In this document: positions 5,157-13,900 of the stretch, one piece after another
Position numbering within the stretch: position 1 is the stretch's first letter
How the letters are laid out: every line of letters starts with the position of its first letter
Source: JAKAKT01 sp041305385
GTDB lineage: Archaea > Micrarchaeota > Micrarchaeia > Burarchaeales > JAKAKT01
Length of the DNA: 15,882 nucleotides
Assembly (NCBI GenBank): GCA_041305385.1
Contig: JBFYLO010000065.1
Location: 1-15,882 of the forward strand
Direction: 5' to 3'
The notes under the pieces: model-generated
What the model saw: the letters and a program-made list of their open reading frames with translations, nothing else
What the model was told of the DNA's origin: nothing
Databases searched by the model: none
Translations under genes and position numbers: made by a program

Positions 5157-5395
5157 TAGGCTTTCTTCCTCTCCTTGCATCGATACAGGTGAATGTTTTC
5201 CGAATCGAATTCGTAGATAATTCTTAGGCGTCCGACTCTTTCTGAAAAAAATCCGGCGAGAGGAGGACGGAGCGGTTTGCCAAGTTGCGGATTTTGGCAA
5301 ATTTTCTCAAGCGAGCGCAAAACTCTTTCCTGTTCCGGCTTATCGAGAGCTCGCAAATCCGTGATAAAGTTCTCGAAATAACGGAGTCTGCGCAT
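5153..5395 (-). CDS. ParE/RelE-type toxin
   Basis: An 80-residue protein with the RelE/ParE fold signature: an N-terminal helical region (FENFITDLRALDKPEQERVLRSLEKI), the linker NPQLGKPLRPPLAGF, and the beta strands GRLRIIYEFDSENIHLYRCKERKKAY. The closing pattern 'vGrlRIIYe.d...i.ly..k.RkkaY' is diagnostic of the superfamily. Members either cleave ribosome-bound mRNA (RelE) or poison gyrase (ParE); the target cannot be told from sequence. It starts four bases after the antitoxin stop, so the pair is one operon and probably translationally coupled. The toxin is second, the usual order for ParD/ParE-like pairs. Confidence 0.8.
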   Translation of the reverse strand: MRRLRYFENFITDLRALDKPEQERVLRSLEKICQNPQLGKPLRPPLAGFFSERVGRLRIIYEFDSENIHLYRCKERKKAY

Positions 5396-5399
5396 GGAA

Positions 5400-5648
5400 T
5401 CATCGAAGCAGCTTCTTGATGTCAGAATCGGTCCCTACGATTTTTGGTTTTATCTTTCCGCTTCTGACGCCGCGTAGGTAGTTGCCGAGCTCCGGGTCAT
5501 CGGATATGTCTTCGTATCTGTGCGGGTCATTGAGATTGGCGAGCGCTGTTCTTATCACCTCTGCCTTTGAGGTTGCGTAACCTGCCCGGATGTATCTGTT
5601 GACTTTTTTCTCCAGTTCTCCTTGGAGGCGGAAGTTTACTACTGTCAT
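5400..5648 (-). CDS. Ribbon-helix-helix antitoxin (CopG/ParD-like)
   Basis: An 82-residue protein. Residues 1-40 (MTVVNFRLQGELEKKVNRYIRAGYATSKAEVIRTALANL) match the ribbon-helix-helix fold: a strand with alternating residues, helix 1, a glycine turn, then the 'tSkaEviR.Al..l' second helix. These dimers bind operator DNA. The acidic, flexible C-terminus (DISDDPELGNYL...) fits a toxin-neutralising tail, and the last 20 residues are basic. The ATG at 5648 is preceded by GGTGAT (5658-5653) four bases away. It should neutralise the adjacent ParE/RelE-like toxin and repress the operon. Confidence 0.82.
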   Translation of the reverse strand: MTVVNFRLQGELEKKVNRYIRAGYATSKAEVIRTALANLNDPHRYEDISDDPELGNYLRGVRSGKIKPKIVGTDSDIKKLLR

Positions 5649-5650
5649 TT

Positions 5651-5692
5651 ATATCACCAAAGTGTATATTTTGTGTGTTTATTTATATTTTT
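5651..5692 (-). promoter_or_regulatory. Toxin-antitoxin promoter and possible operator
   Basis: On the minus strand an AT-rich TATA element (AAATATAAATAAAC, within 5678-5692) lies about 30-40 bases before the antitoxin ATG. Between them an imperfect inverted repeat, ATATCAC...GTGTATAT (5651-5669, read on the plus strand), overlaps the ribosome binding site and is a natural place for ribbon-helix-helix autorepression. The operator role is inferred. Confidence 0.45.
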
Positions 5693-5700
5693 TTGTGCAT

Positions 5701-7821
5701 TTAATGCTTTCTATAAACTGCCAGAGCGAAAAGCAGCGGGATTACCAGAAGGCTCGGGCATGGGCATGGGAGTCCGCCTGTCTCGGGGATTTCAAAAATC
5801 GTCCCTTTCTTCGGGACATAAAGCTCCTGCTCCAGATGGAATTCCTCCCCGTAGGCATCATACCAGACCACTCTCATCGCGTGGGTCCCGGGTGCAATCC
5901 CGACAGTGCCGCTGCCTCCTGAGAGCGGGGCCACCTCCCCGTCTATGTAGACGCGGATGCTCTTGGGGTCTCCAGTTTTCGAGGGAGTGAAAGTGACGTT
6001 TGTCAGGTCCCCCCCGTTAGAAAAGCTCGTTTGAATGGTGACTGCGGGATTCGGCATCACTTCGATTTGAATCCTGCTCTCGATGCTCTCGCCCTGCCCC
6101 TCAGCCTTCACTGACAGGGTTGAGGTTCCGGGCCTCAAATCAGAGAAGGTGAAGTTGAAGAGGAATTTTCCGGAAAATGCCGCATAGGCCGAGCGCTCAG
6201 CCCCTCCGTAGCTGGCCCTGAGCTTCACTCTCTTTGGGGAAGTGTTGTTCGAGAAGACTGGGATCGACAGGTTCATCGACCCGCCTTCAACAATCCTTTC
6301 CGGAAGGGAGAGCTTTCCAAAAGAGAGCGACCTGCTCGAGACAACCCCGTAGGTGAGCTTTTCCACTCCGCCGAAGTTCGAGAATACCCACGCAGTTTTC
6401 TCCCCAAGCGAATCGGGTGTGAATGAAACCTGCTGCGGGCCTGAAGAGGCCAGGAACGCGTAGACCTTGTCCTCCGCAACCACCATAATCTTGGCGCCAG
6501 CCGGGTGTTTTGAAGAGGAAAACGAGATTGTCTGGCTCTCCCCGAGCAGCAGCGAACTCTTCTCAGCCTGCGCATCAAAGGAGACCTTATGCCCCTCTTC
6601 CTGCATCTTCACGCTTATTTTTTTGTCGGAAAGATAGTTTGAGCCGACCGCCATCTGGCAGGTGTAGATGTATCCGCTGCGGAGGTCAGACGGGGCGGTG
6701 ACCTTCCACACGACGATTTTCTCTTCCCCTGGCTCGAGTATCGCGAATTGCTCCGGGTCCTCGACTTCAGGCGCGCTTTCTCCGGAGCAGACGAACAGGT
6801 GGAGGTCGACGACCCGGTAATCGTTTGATGCTAATTTCGCATAGGCGACGGTTTCTTCTCCGAAGCCGATGGTCGAAGCGCCTGCTGTAAACGCATAGTT
6901 GTCGCTCGGGGAAGTTTTCTGGAAATCCTTGACCTGCACCTCGCTTATCTTCGAACCAGGGGACCCGCTCCCTGTCCAATCAAGCTTTGCCCCGGGGGCC
7001 ATGTAGACTGACACGAAATTCTGCTGGGTTGCAGAAGCGGATGCAGAGGTCTGGATGTGGGTGGCATCGAGATGCCCCGCTTCAATCCAGGTCGGGTCCA
7101 CGGGCACCCATTCGCCTATGTAAACTTCCGCCCATCCATGCCCGAGCCAGCCCTTGGAGCCTGTGTAGGAATAGCCGATTACATATCTTGCTGGAACCCC
7201 GGCTGCCCTCGCAAGAGCTATGAACAGCGTCGCGAACTCGGCACAGACGCCTCTCCTGTTGGACAGCACCCACCGGGCGCTCTCCTCCCTGCCAGTGAGG
7301 GACTCGTCGTATTCCACGTTCCGGTGGACCCAGATGGCAAGCCTCGCGACCTTCTCGAAATCGCTCGTGGAGTTCTCAGTGATTCTTCTTGCAAGCTCGG
7401 CAATTGCCTTGTCATCTGATTCGATGCCCTTGGAAGGGAGCAGATACTGGCTGAGTTGCGGCGGAATTGAGTAGGATGACGGGAGAGAATCGGTTATTCT
7501 CGCTTTGGTAAGGACCTCGCTCGAAACAGAATATTTGAATGGGTTCGGGGGATTATCCTCCTTTATCAGAAACAGGGTGTTGCCTTCGGAGTCCTTAACC
7601 GTCCCAGCACCATAGGTCGGCAGCTGCCAGTTTGTCTTCTGGGGCGCGGACAGATTCATCTCGACATACTCGAGCGAGCCCCCGATCGCCCTGACAGTCC
7701 CGGTCTTGGTGACTACAGACGAGACGGAGGAGGTGAGAACCGGTTCAGTTATATCGCTGGACTGGGCGTAGAGAGAAACTGCAAGGGCCAGCAGGACGAG
7801 CAACGCTGTTGTTTTTCTCAC
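5701..7821 (-). CDS. Secreted transglutaminase-like protein with sortase-like C-terminal signal
   Basis: The 706-residue product starts with a signal peptide (MRKTTALLVLLALAVSLYA). A transglutaminase-like core follows at about residues 130-260, with the catalytic triad: Cys193 in RGVCAEFATLFIALARAAGVPARYV, His228 in GHGWAEVYI and Asp242 in PVDPTW. This superfamily includes cysteine proteases, amidases and crosslinking enzymes; the substrate is not evident. Residues about 300-670 are beta-rich with N-glycosylation sites, resembling Ig-like/CARDB-type extracellular modules. The C-terminus reads IPETGG (678-683), then a proline/cysteine-containing hydrophobic segment and a basic tail, RKH. The start is GTG at 7821, about 25-30 bases after TATA TTTTATAA, so the message is probably leaderless; a nearby ATG is out of frame. 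It is expected to be anchored on the outer surface. Confidence 0.85.
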   Translation of the reverse strand: MRKTTALLVLLALAVSLYAQSSDITEPVLTSSVSSVVTKTGTVRAIGGSLEYVEMNLSAPQKTNWQLPTYGAGTVKDSEGNTLFLIKEDNPPNPFKYSVSSEVLTKARITDSLPSSYSIPPQLSQYLLPSKGIESDDKAIAELARRITENSTSDFEKVARLAIWVHRNVEYDESLTGREESARWVLSNRRGVCAEFATLFIALARAAGVPARYVIGYSYTGSKGWLGHGWAEVYIGEWVPVDPTWIEAGHLDATHIQTSASASATQQNFVSVYMAPGAKLDWTGSGSPGSKISEVQVKDFQKTSPSDNYAFTAGASTIGFGEETVAYAKLASNDYRVVDLHLFVCSGESAPEVEDPEQFAILEPGEEKIVVWKVTAPSDLRSGYIYTCQMAVGSNYLSDKKISVKMQEEGHKVSFDAQAEKSSLLLGESQTISFSSSKHPAGAKIMVVAEDKVYAFLASSGPQQVSFTPDSLGEKTAWVFSNFGGVEKLTYGVVSSRSLSFGKLSLPERIVEGGSMNLSIPVFSNNTSPKRVKLRASYGGAERSAYAAFSGKFLFNFTFSDLRPGTSTLSVKAEGQGESIESRIQIEVMPNPAVTIQTSFSNGGDLTNVTFTPSKTGDPKSIRVYIDGEVAPLSGGSGTVGIAPGTHAMRVVWYDAYGEEFHLEQELYVPKKGTIFEIPETGGLPCPCPSLLVIPLLFALAVYRKH

Positions 7822-7844
7822 GCATTACTGTTGCTCGCAGTGGC

Positions 7845-7852
7845 TTATAAAA
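7845..7852 (-). promoter_or_regulatory. TATA box of the transglutaminase-like gene
   Basis: Minus-strand TTTTATAA lies 24-31 bases before the GTG start at 7821, placing transcription start at or next to the start codon. It sits in the 34-base gap after the dikinase stop. Confidence 0.55.
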
Positions 7853-7855
7853 TAT

Positions 7856-10522
7856 TCAGTCAGTAGACTTGTGGTCCTTGAGCGCCTTCCCCTTTTTCGC
7901 CTTTATGGCAGCCTGGGCACAGGCGAGCCTTGCAATCGGGACCCTGTAGCGCGAGCAGCTCACGTAGTCCACGCCTTCCTTGTGGTAGAAATCTATCGAC
8001 TTCGGGTCCCCCCCTGTCTCCCCGCAGACCCCAATCTTCAGCTTTGGCTTCGAGCTCCTGCCGAGCTTTATGCCCGTGCTGATAAGCCTCCCGACTCCAT
8101 CGATATCGAGCTGCTGGAACGGGTTGAACTCGAGTATGCCCCTCTCAAGGTACATGTTCAAGAACTTGTTCTCAGCATCGTCCCGCGAGAAGCCCAGCGT
8201 CGTCTGGGTGAGGTCGTTGGTTCCGAAAGAGAAGAAGTCAGCGAATCGCGCGACCTTCTCCGCAGTGAGCGCTGCCCTGGGTATCTCAATCATCGTGCCT
8301 ATCTTGTAGTTGAGCTTTATCTTTTCCCTCGCGAGGATTTCCTTCGCCCTGTTGTCTACAATCTCGCGAAGCAGCTTGAGCTCCCTGTAGCCTCCCACAA
8401 GCGGAATCATTATCTCAAGCTCAACGGAAACCCCCTCCCTGACGAGGTGGCACGCCGCCTCAACCAATGCGCTCACCTGCATCTGGTAAATCTCGGGATA
8501 TGTGATTCCGAGCCTGCAGCCCCTGTGGCCGAGCATGGGATTGAACTCCCTGAGCGCCCTAACTTTGTTTAGGAGCCTCTCCTTCTCCGCGATGAGCTCC
8601 CTGTTCCCGCCCTTGGCATCGAACTCGGCAATCTCTGCTATGAGCTCCTCGCTCGTTGGGAGAAACTCATGAAGGGGAGGGTCCAGGAGCCTTACGTTAA
8701 CTGGGTAGCCCTCCATGGCCTTCAGAATCTCAACAAAGTCCCTTCTCTGAATCGGCTGGAGCTTGGCCAGGGCTGCCTTGCGCTCCCTCTCGCCCTTTGC
8801 GAGTATCATCTCCCGCACTAGGGGGAGGCGGTCCCTGGAATTGAACATCCTCTCGGTCCTGCACAGGCCTATCCCCCTTGCCCCAAAATCCCTTGAGCTC
8901 TTTGCGTTTTCCGGCGTGTCTGCGTTGGCCCTCACGAGCATCCTGCTCTCAAGGTCTGCCCAGGAAAGCAGGGTCTTGAACTCCTTGGTGAGCTGTGGTT
9001 CGATGGTCGGGACCTGTCCGGGGATTACCTTGCCTGTGGTGCCATCGACTGTCATCAAATCGTTCTCGGAGAATGTCTTGTCGCCGATAACTAGCTTCTT
9101 GTGTTCAACATCAACTTTCGCAGCAGAGCATCCCGCGACGCAGGGAATCCCCATGCCTCTGGCGACCACTGCCGCGTGGCTGGTCATGCCCCCTCTCGAA
9201 GTCAGTATTCCCTTGGAGGCAGCCATTCCGTGGATGTCCTCCGGGGCGGTCTCAACGCTGACTAGGAGTATGTCCTCTTTTGCTCCCCGCTCGGCTGCAT
9301 CGTCCGCAGTGAAGACGATTTTTCCGCATGCTGCTCCTGGGGATGCCGGAAGCCCTGTTGCTATCTCCTTATGGTCGACTTTCGGGTCGAGCTGGTTGTG
9401 GAGGAGTGCATCGATATGGTCCGGGTTCACCTTCAGAAGGGCCTCCCGTTTAGTTATGAGCCCCTCGTGCGCCATATCGACCGCTGTCTTAACCGCTGCT
9501 GCCGCGGTCCTCTTCCCGTTCCTGGTCTGGAGCATCCAGAGCTTCCCGTGCTGTATCGTGAATTCCATGTCCTGCATGTCGCAGTAGTGCTTCTCAAGCT
9601 GCTTGGAGATTTTCTCTATCTGCGCGTAAATCTTCGGCATAGATTTCTTGAGCTCGCCTATGCGCACAGGAGTCCTTATCCCTGCAACAACGTCCTCGCC
9701 CTGCGCATTCACCAGGTATTCCCCATAGAGTCTGTTCTCCCCGGTCGACGGGTCCCTCGAGAAAACGACCCCTGTCCCGCAGTCAGAGCCCATGTTCCCA
9801 AACACCATTGCCTGGATGTTCACGGCAGTTCCCAGGTGGTCGGGTATCTTGTGGAGCTTCCTGTAGATTGCGGCGCGCTTGTTGTTCCATGAGTTGAAAA
9901 CTGCGACAATTGCTGCCCTGAGCTGCCCCCAGGGCTCCTGGGGGAAGTCCTCACCGGTCTCCTTCCTAACCATCTCCTTGTACCTGGAGATAAGCTTCCT
10001 GAGCGCTGCAGGCCTGAGCTGGTAATCGTATTCGGCACCGGATTCCCTCTTGAGTTCCTCGAGCGCCTTCTCGAAAACCGCGTGCTCCACCCCGAGCACG
10101 ACATCCCCGAACGTTTGGATGAAGCGCCTGTAGGAATCGAGGGCAAAGCGCTCGTCCTTGGTGAGCTTTGCAAGCCCCTCGACACTGTTGTCGTTCAGCC
10201 CGAGGTTGAGCACGGTGTCCATCATTCCTGGCATCGAAACCGGGGAGCCTGAGCGGACGGAGAGAAGCAGCGGGTTCTTGTCATCTCCGAACTTCTTGTT
10301 TGCCGCGAGCTCTATCCTGTGCATCGACCTTTTGACATCGTCCATGAGCCCCGAAGGGATGCGCTGGTTTCCCAGATACTCGATGCACACTTTCGTCGTT
10401 ATCGTAAACCCGGGCGGGATGGGCAGCCCCATGCGAGTCATCTCGCCAAGGTTCGCGCCCTTGCCGCCAAGAAGGTCCTTCATCTCAGCAGAACCTTCCC
10501 TAAAAAGATAGACTTTTTTCAT
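7856..10522 (-). CDS. ppdK: Pyruvate, phosphate dikinase
   Basis: The enzyme interconverts pyruvate + ATP + phosphate with phosphoenolpyruvate + AMP + pyrophosphate in the cytoplasm, linking glycolysis and gluconeogenesis. All three domains are present and full length (888 residues). The N-terminal nucleotide-binding domain has LLGGKGANLGEM and LLLSVRSGSPVSMPGMMDTVLNLG. The swivelling phosphohistidine domain has LTSRGGMTSHAAVVARGMGIPCV, with the catalytic His at residue 449. The C-terminal TIM-barrel PEP/pyruvate domain has the GCRLG, EIMIPLVG and FSFGTNDLTQTTLGFSRDD motifs and the catalytic Cys833 in IGVCGETGGDP. The frame also opens at a GTG six bases upstream (10528), but ATG at 10522 gives the family-typical start MKKVYLFREG and lies eight bases after AAGGATG. 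The gene is a stand-alone unit behind a leader with hairpins. Confidence 0.97.
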   Translation of the reverse strand: MKKVYLFREGSAEMKDLLGGKGANLGEMTRMGLPIPPGFTITTKVCIEYLGNQRIPSGLMDDVKRSMHRIELAANKKFGDDKNPLLLSVRSGSPVSMPGMMDTVLNLGLNDNSVEGLAKLTKDERFALDSYRRFIQTFGDVVLGVEHAVFEKALEELKRESGAEYDYQLRPAALRKLISRYKEMVRKETGEDFPQEPWGQLRAAIVAVFNSWNNKRAAIYRKLHKIPDHLGTAVNIQAMVFGNMGSDCGTGVVFSRDPSTGENRLYGEYLVNAQGEDVVAGIRTPVRIGELKKSMPKIYAQIEKISKQLEKHYCDMQDMEFTIQHGKLWMLQTRNGKRTAAAAVKTAVDMAHEGLITKREALLKVNPDHIDALLHNQLDPKVDHKEIATGLPASPGAACGKIVFTADDAAERGAKEDILLVSVETAPEDIHGMAASKGILTSRGGMTSHAAVVARGMGIPCVAGCSAAKVDVEHKKLVIGDKTFSENDLMTVDGTTGKVIPGQVPTIEPQLTKEFKTLLSWADLESRMLVRANADTPENAKSSRDFGARGIGLCRTERMFNSRDRLPLVREMILAKGERERKAALAKLQPIQRRDFVEILKAMEGYPVNVRLLDPPLHEFLPTSEELIAEIAEFDAKGGNRELIAEKERLLNKVRALREFNPMLGHRGCRLGITYPEIYQMQVSALVEAACHLVREGVSVELEIMIPLVGGYRELKLLREIVDNRAKEILAREKIKLNYKIGTMIEIPRAALTAEKVARFADFFSFGTNDLTQTTLGFSRDDAENKFLNMYLERGILEFNPFQQLDIDGVGRLISTGIKLGRSSKPKLKIGVCGETGGDPKSIDFYHKEGVDYVSCSRYRVPIARLACAQAAIKAKKGKALKDHKSTD

Positions 10523-10538
10523 ACACACAACATCCTTA

Positions 10539-10626
10539 GAACCGCCGGAGGGCGCAGCCCGCCTTTGGTTCAGCCGATTTAGAGGCCTTCTTGCATTCGC
10601 TCGCGAATTTTTGCAGATTTTATAAG
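10539..10626 (-). promoter_or_regulatory. Promoter and structured leader of the dikinase gene
   Basis: On the minus strand CTTATAAAATC (10616-10626, next to the eL40 stop) is a good TATA box. Transcription would start near 10594, giving a leader of about 70 bases. The leader contains GAACC/GGTTC (10539-10543, 10567-10571) enclosing GGGC/GCCC (10550-10553, 10557-10560). A further perfect hairpin, ATTCGC/GCGAAT with a two-base loop, lies near 10594-10607 around the predicted start. A regulatory role is possible but unproven. Confidence 0.4.
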
Positions 10627-10630
10627 CGAC

Positions 10631-10783
10631 TCACTTCTTGACGCGGATGTCTTTCCTTTTAGGCCTCAGGAACTTGTAGCCGCACTTCCTGCAGCGCTCA
10701 ACGCTGCTCCTGTTCCTGGACTTGCACTTCTTGCAAATTATCGTCTTGCTTATGTAAGCATCCGCAATTGGAAATTTCCCCAC
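10631..10783 (-). CDS. rpl40e: Ribosomal protein eL40 (L40e)
   Basis: A 50-residue zinc-ribbon protein of the large ribosomal subunit, found in archaea and eukaryotes. The sequence shows FPIADAYISKTIICKKCKSRNRSSVERCRKCGYKFLRPKRKD: two CxxC pairs (C17/C20 and C31/C34) bind zinc, and 'CRKCGYK.LRPK' is the family signature. Length matches the family. The start is a GTG at 10783, with GGTGAT a few bases upstream; no ATG is available in frame. A TATA-like TTTAAATC at about 10829-10836 and another AT-rich element, ACTATACTT, near 10810-10818 lie upstream. The gene is on the same strand as the dikinase but has its own stop and is followed by that gene's promoter. Confidence 0.96.
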   Translation of the reverse strand: MGKFPIADAYISKTIICKKCKSRNRSSVERCRKCGYKFLRPKRKDIRVKK

Positions 10784-10864
10784 ACAATCACCCTATCTCG
10801 ACAGAAGGAAGTATAGTAACGAAAGTGAGATTTAAAACGTTAACGGCGAACTGAAAATGACACT

Positions 10865-10951
10865 CCAAAAGAACAAGCCCTGCGACCCGCTCGAATCCCT
10901 CTGGACTTCGGGCGCACATTTCGAGTCGGGCGGGCGCCGCTTTGTTTTTGG
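10865..10951. repeat. Long imperfect inverted repeat between eL40 and the surface-protein gene
   Basis: The ends CCAAAA (10865-10870) and TTTTGG (10946-10951) pair, followed inward by CAAGC against GCTTTG with a bulge, then CCCG with CGGG (10886-10889, 10927-10930) and CTCGAA with TTCGAG (10890-10895, 10920-10925). An internal loop of about 24 bases remains. It is a single large hairpin of roughly 25-30 pairs with bulges. It lies just after the stop of the 1187-residue gene, so it may be that gene's 3' UTR structure, a transcription terminator, or a small RNA. No tRNA could be built from it. Confidence 0.6.
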
Positions 10952-10961
10952 TTTTGGTGAA

Positions 10962-13900
10962 TTATCCGTATCTCCCGAATGAGACTTCTTTGTCGTTGTT
11001 ATTCTCGTTCTCTTCGGCCTGGAGATTGTTGCAGTCGACCTTAGCAACGAGACTGTTGTTGTTCTCCACCAAAGGAAGGTTGAGCGACTGCGTGAACTCG
11101 AAGGACTCGGTGGGCTTTATCGTCACGTTGTAGGATATGTGGGAGAGGAGATTCCTGCCAGCGCGGTCCCAGAAGCAAGTCACGAGCGGGGATTTGGAGG
11201 TAGAATAGGGGATGCTCCCGATGTTCTTTATTCTCATCCCGAATGTTAATTTCGGGCTCGATATGGATTTAATCCAAAGCCCGTCGACAACCAGGTCCGG
11301 GAGCTCCACACGGGTTATGGTAAGATTGAGCCTTCCTGTGGCATTGGCATGGTCCTCGGCGGAACAGTTCGCCTCGAGCAGGTATGTGCCCATGGGCAGC
11401 TGAACGATGAATTCGTCGGCGTAATATTCGCCCCTGATTCCCTTGTATTCGAGAGGACGGCAGAGCGTATTTCTTCCGGCTATACAGTAGGAGCAGTTGG
11501 CGCCGAGAACATCCTCGGTTTCGTTTGTATAATCTACGTAGACCTTGAGCGAACCCATGAAAACTGCCGGATTCGGGCTCGCTTCGATGGAAATAGTCGT
11601 GTTGACCCTGTCGTTGATGCAGTATTTAAACAGGTCCTCGGCATTTCCTTTCCGGCAGAGGAACCTGCCCATCCCAACTTCGGTCTTCTGGCCGGCGATA
11701 TCGAACGTAACTGAGGCAGACCCCACATTCCTCGCTGAAACCGAAACCACCTTGGCAATCTTGCCCCCATGCATCACATAGAACTCCCCTGGCATCGCCC
11801 TCCCGCCCTGTATCTCGCCCTCTTGGCCATAGAATGAAAGCGTAAGCTCGTGGTGGCCATTTTCTTTCTGGATGAAGCCGGAGAGCTTTATGGCATAATA
11901 TGGCTCCTCCTGCGCAGACGGGAGCGGGCTTTCTATGGCTGTGATGAACTGGCTGGCTGCGACAAGGGTGTCTTCCATTCGGTAGCCTGAGATGTGGATG
12001 TTTTTGGAGATAGGCCTAACCAAGGCCTTTCCTTCAGCAAGGGCGGAGCACTCTGAACACGTTCTGTCGTTGAAGCTGTTTGCAGTGGGCCCGCCTATGG
12101 AGATGAGCGGATAACCTGTGGGCACGTTATCCTCGGACACGACAATCTGCTCCGGGTTCCCCTTCGAAGGGGCGCAGCCGACTGTCTCTTCGTTGGCTCT
12201 CACGCACATGGCGCTCAGCGAGGCTAGCTTTTGCGCGAGGTATGCGCCTGCAAGCGCCTCCTCGGTGGTGGCCCGCGACCCTATGACGACTCTCACAGCA
12301 GGGCGGCCAGTCAAGTCAATAAGTTTCATCTCCCCGTAATGGGTGCTGGCGCCGCAGCCCCCGAGACTGTAGTTTATTGAATTGACGAAGTCCTTCGCCG
12401 CTTTCATAGCATCCCTCCCGCGTCCGACGACAGCTACGATATTCCCCATCTCGGATACAAAGAAGGGTGGGAAGTCTGGCGCCAGGCCGACTGCCTCCCT
12501 CAAGGCTGCGTTGGTCTCAGGGTCCCCGACTGCTATGAGCGGTCCCTCGGGCCTGGGCGAATCGAGAACTAGCAGTTGCGGGATTGACTTCAAGGGCTCA
12601 ACCCTGAGGCCATCCTTCGGTATCAGCACGTTGCAGTCGAACTCCCTTGAGGCAAGGGAGTCTGCGATTCTGGAAGCTGCGAGAACCTCTTCTGCAGGTG
12701 CTCTCTTGCCCACTAGCACAAGGCTCTCGACGCCTCCGCTCGAGTTTACGAGCGTGATTCCATAGGCCGAGAGCGATGGGAACGACCCTCGCGCGTCTAT
12801 AAGTCCTGTGCTGACTGATGTGAGGTTGGACTCGGCCATGTAGTCGAATATCGTCTCGTTCTCGGAAGATTCGCTTATGAGGTGGAAGACTGCTGAGAAG
12901 CTCACATTCAGGGTGAGACTAGCTTGGGCGAGCCTGCTCCCTTCTCGCGTGAGATAGCCCCTCTTGTTTGCGAGTACTATGCCCCCGCCCAGGGGAACGT
13001 GGTTGAAGATTGCTTTTCCGTCTGGGCCCGTAGTTTTGGCCTCCAAGAGGTTGCCGAGCATGCCTTCGCTTGCAACAACCGTTGAGTAGAGCTCAACCTG
13101 GGCCCCCTCGAGGGGAACCTGGGATTCGTTGGCGCCCCTGGTGCCGTTTACCAGGTATACCATAACTGACCCGCTTGTCTCATTCACCCATCCGGCGTCT
13201 TCGCCGGCCAGTTCGACACCGAACGCAAGGTCGAGCGCCGTTCTCTCGGTACGCTCGGACTCGTAGTTCGGCATCGTCATGACTGTCACTGCGTTCCCCT
13301 GGCCGGAAATGCGTTCATAGGCCAAACCGCTTAGAAACCCTTCAAAAGCCCTCCTGCAGACGAGTTTTCCTGATTTGGAAAAAAGGTCTGCAAGCCCGTA
13401 GGGCCCGTTTATGCACCTGAGGTCGCCGGCTCCGCCGATTCCTGAGAGATTTGCGACCAGCGCAGCATCGCCAGTTAGAAAGATGTATGTTGCCTCCTGC
13501 TTCTCCAGGGCAGCGGCCCAGGCCTTGCCGAGCCCGTTGGAGAGTCTCAACTTTCCGGATAAATCGCCCTGGCGCAGCAAGGCCGGCTCCTGATTTCTAT
13601 CGAATGACAATAATGAAAGCGCGCGAGATGGGCCATAGCTGTTCTCGAGAAGGTCTGTGCACCTCGCTCCAGAGAGGACCATGGCGCCGGAAGAGGCGCC
13701 GACATCCCCGGAAACAATTCTTGGGGAGCTTGGGCCCTCGCTCTCCAGGTAGTATTTGAGGAAAATTTTTCCGGAGAAGGAGCTGCCTCGCGCGAGAGTG
13801 TTCCCGGCATCATAGCAGGGGATTTCGTCGAGCCATATCTCCTTGTCCGGCCCTACCAGTATATCCTGAATCAGGACATAACGGAGGTTCTTCGATGAAA

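Noticed and set aside
7871..8572. 233-codon ORF on the plus strand within the dikinase gene
   Set aside because: Antisense shadow of a highly conserved, full-length gene; no domain, promoter or ribosome binding site.
8763..9587. 274-codon ORF on the plus strand within the dikinase gene
   Set aside because: Antisense shadow; Ser/Ala/Leu-rich composition is typical of reversed high-GC coding sequence.
10865..10951. A further intron-bearing tRNA in the eL40/surface-protein gap (TTCGA-like strings seen on both strands)
   Set aside because: No matching T stem, acceptor stem or anticodon stem could be assembled on either strand; the pairing is a single long hairpin.
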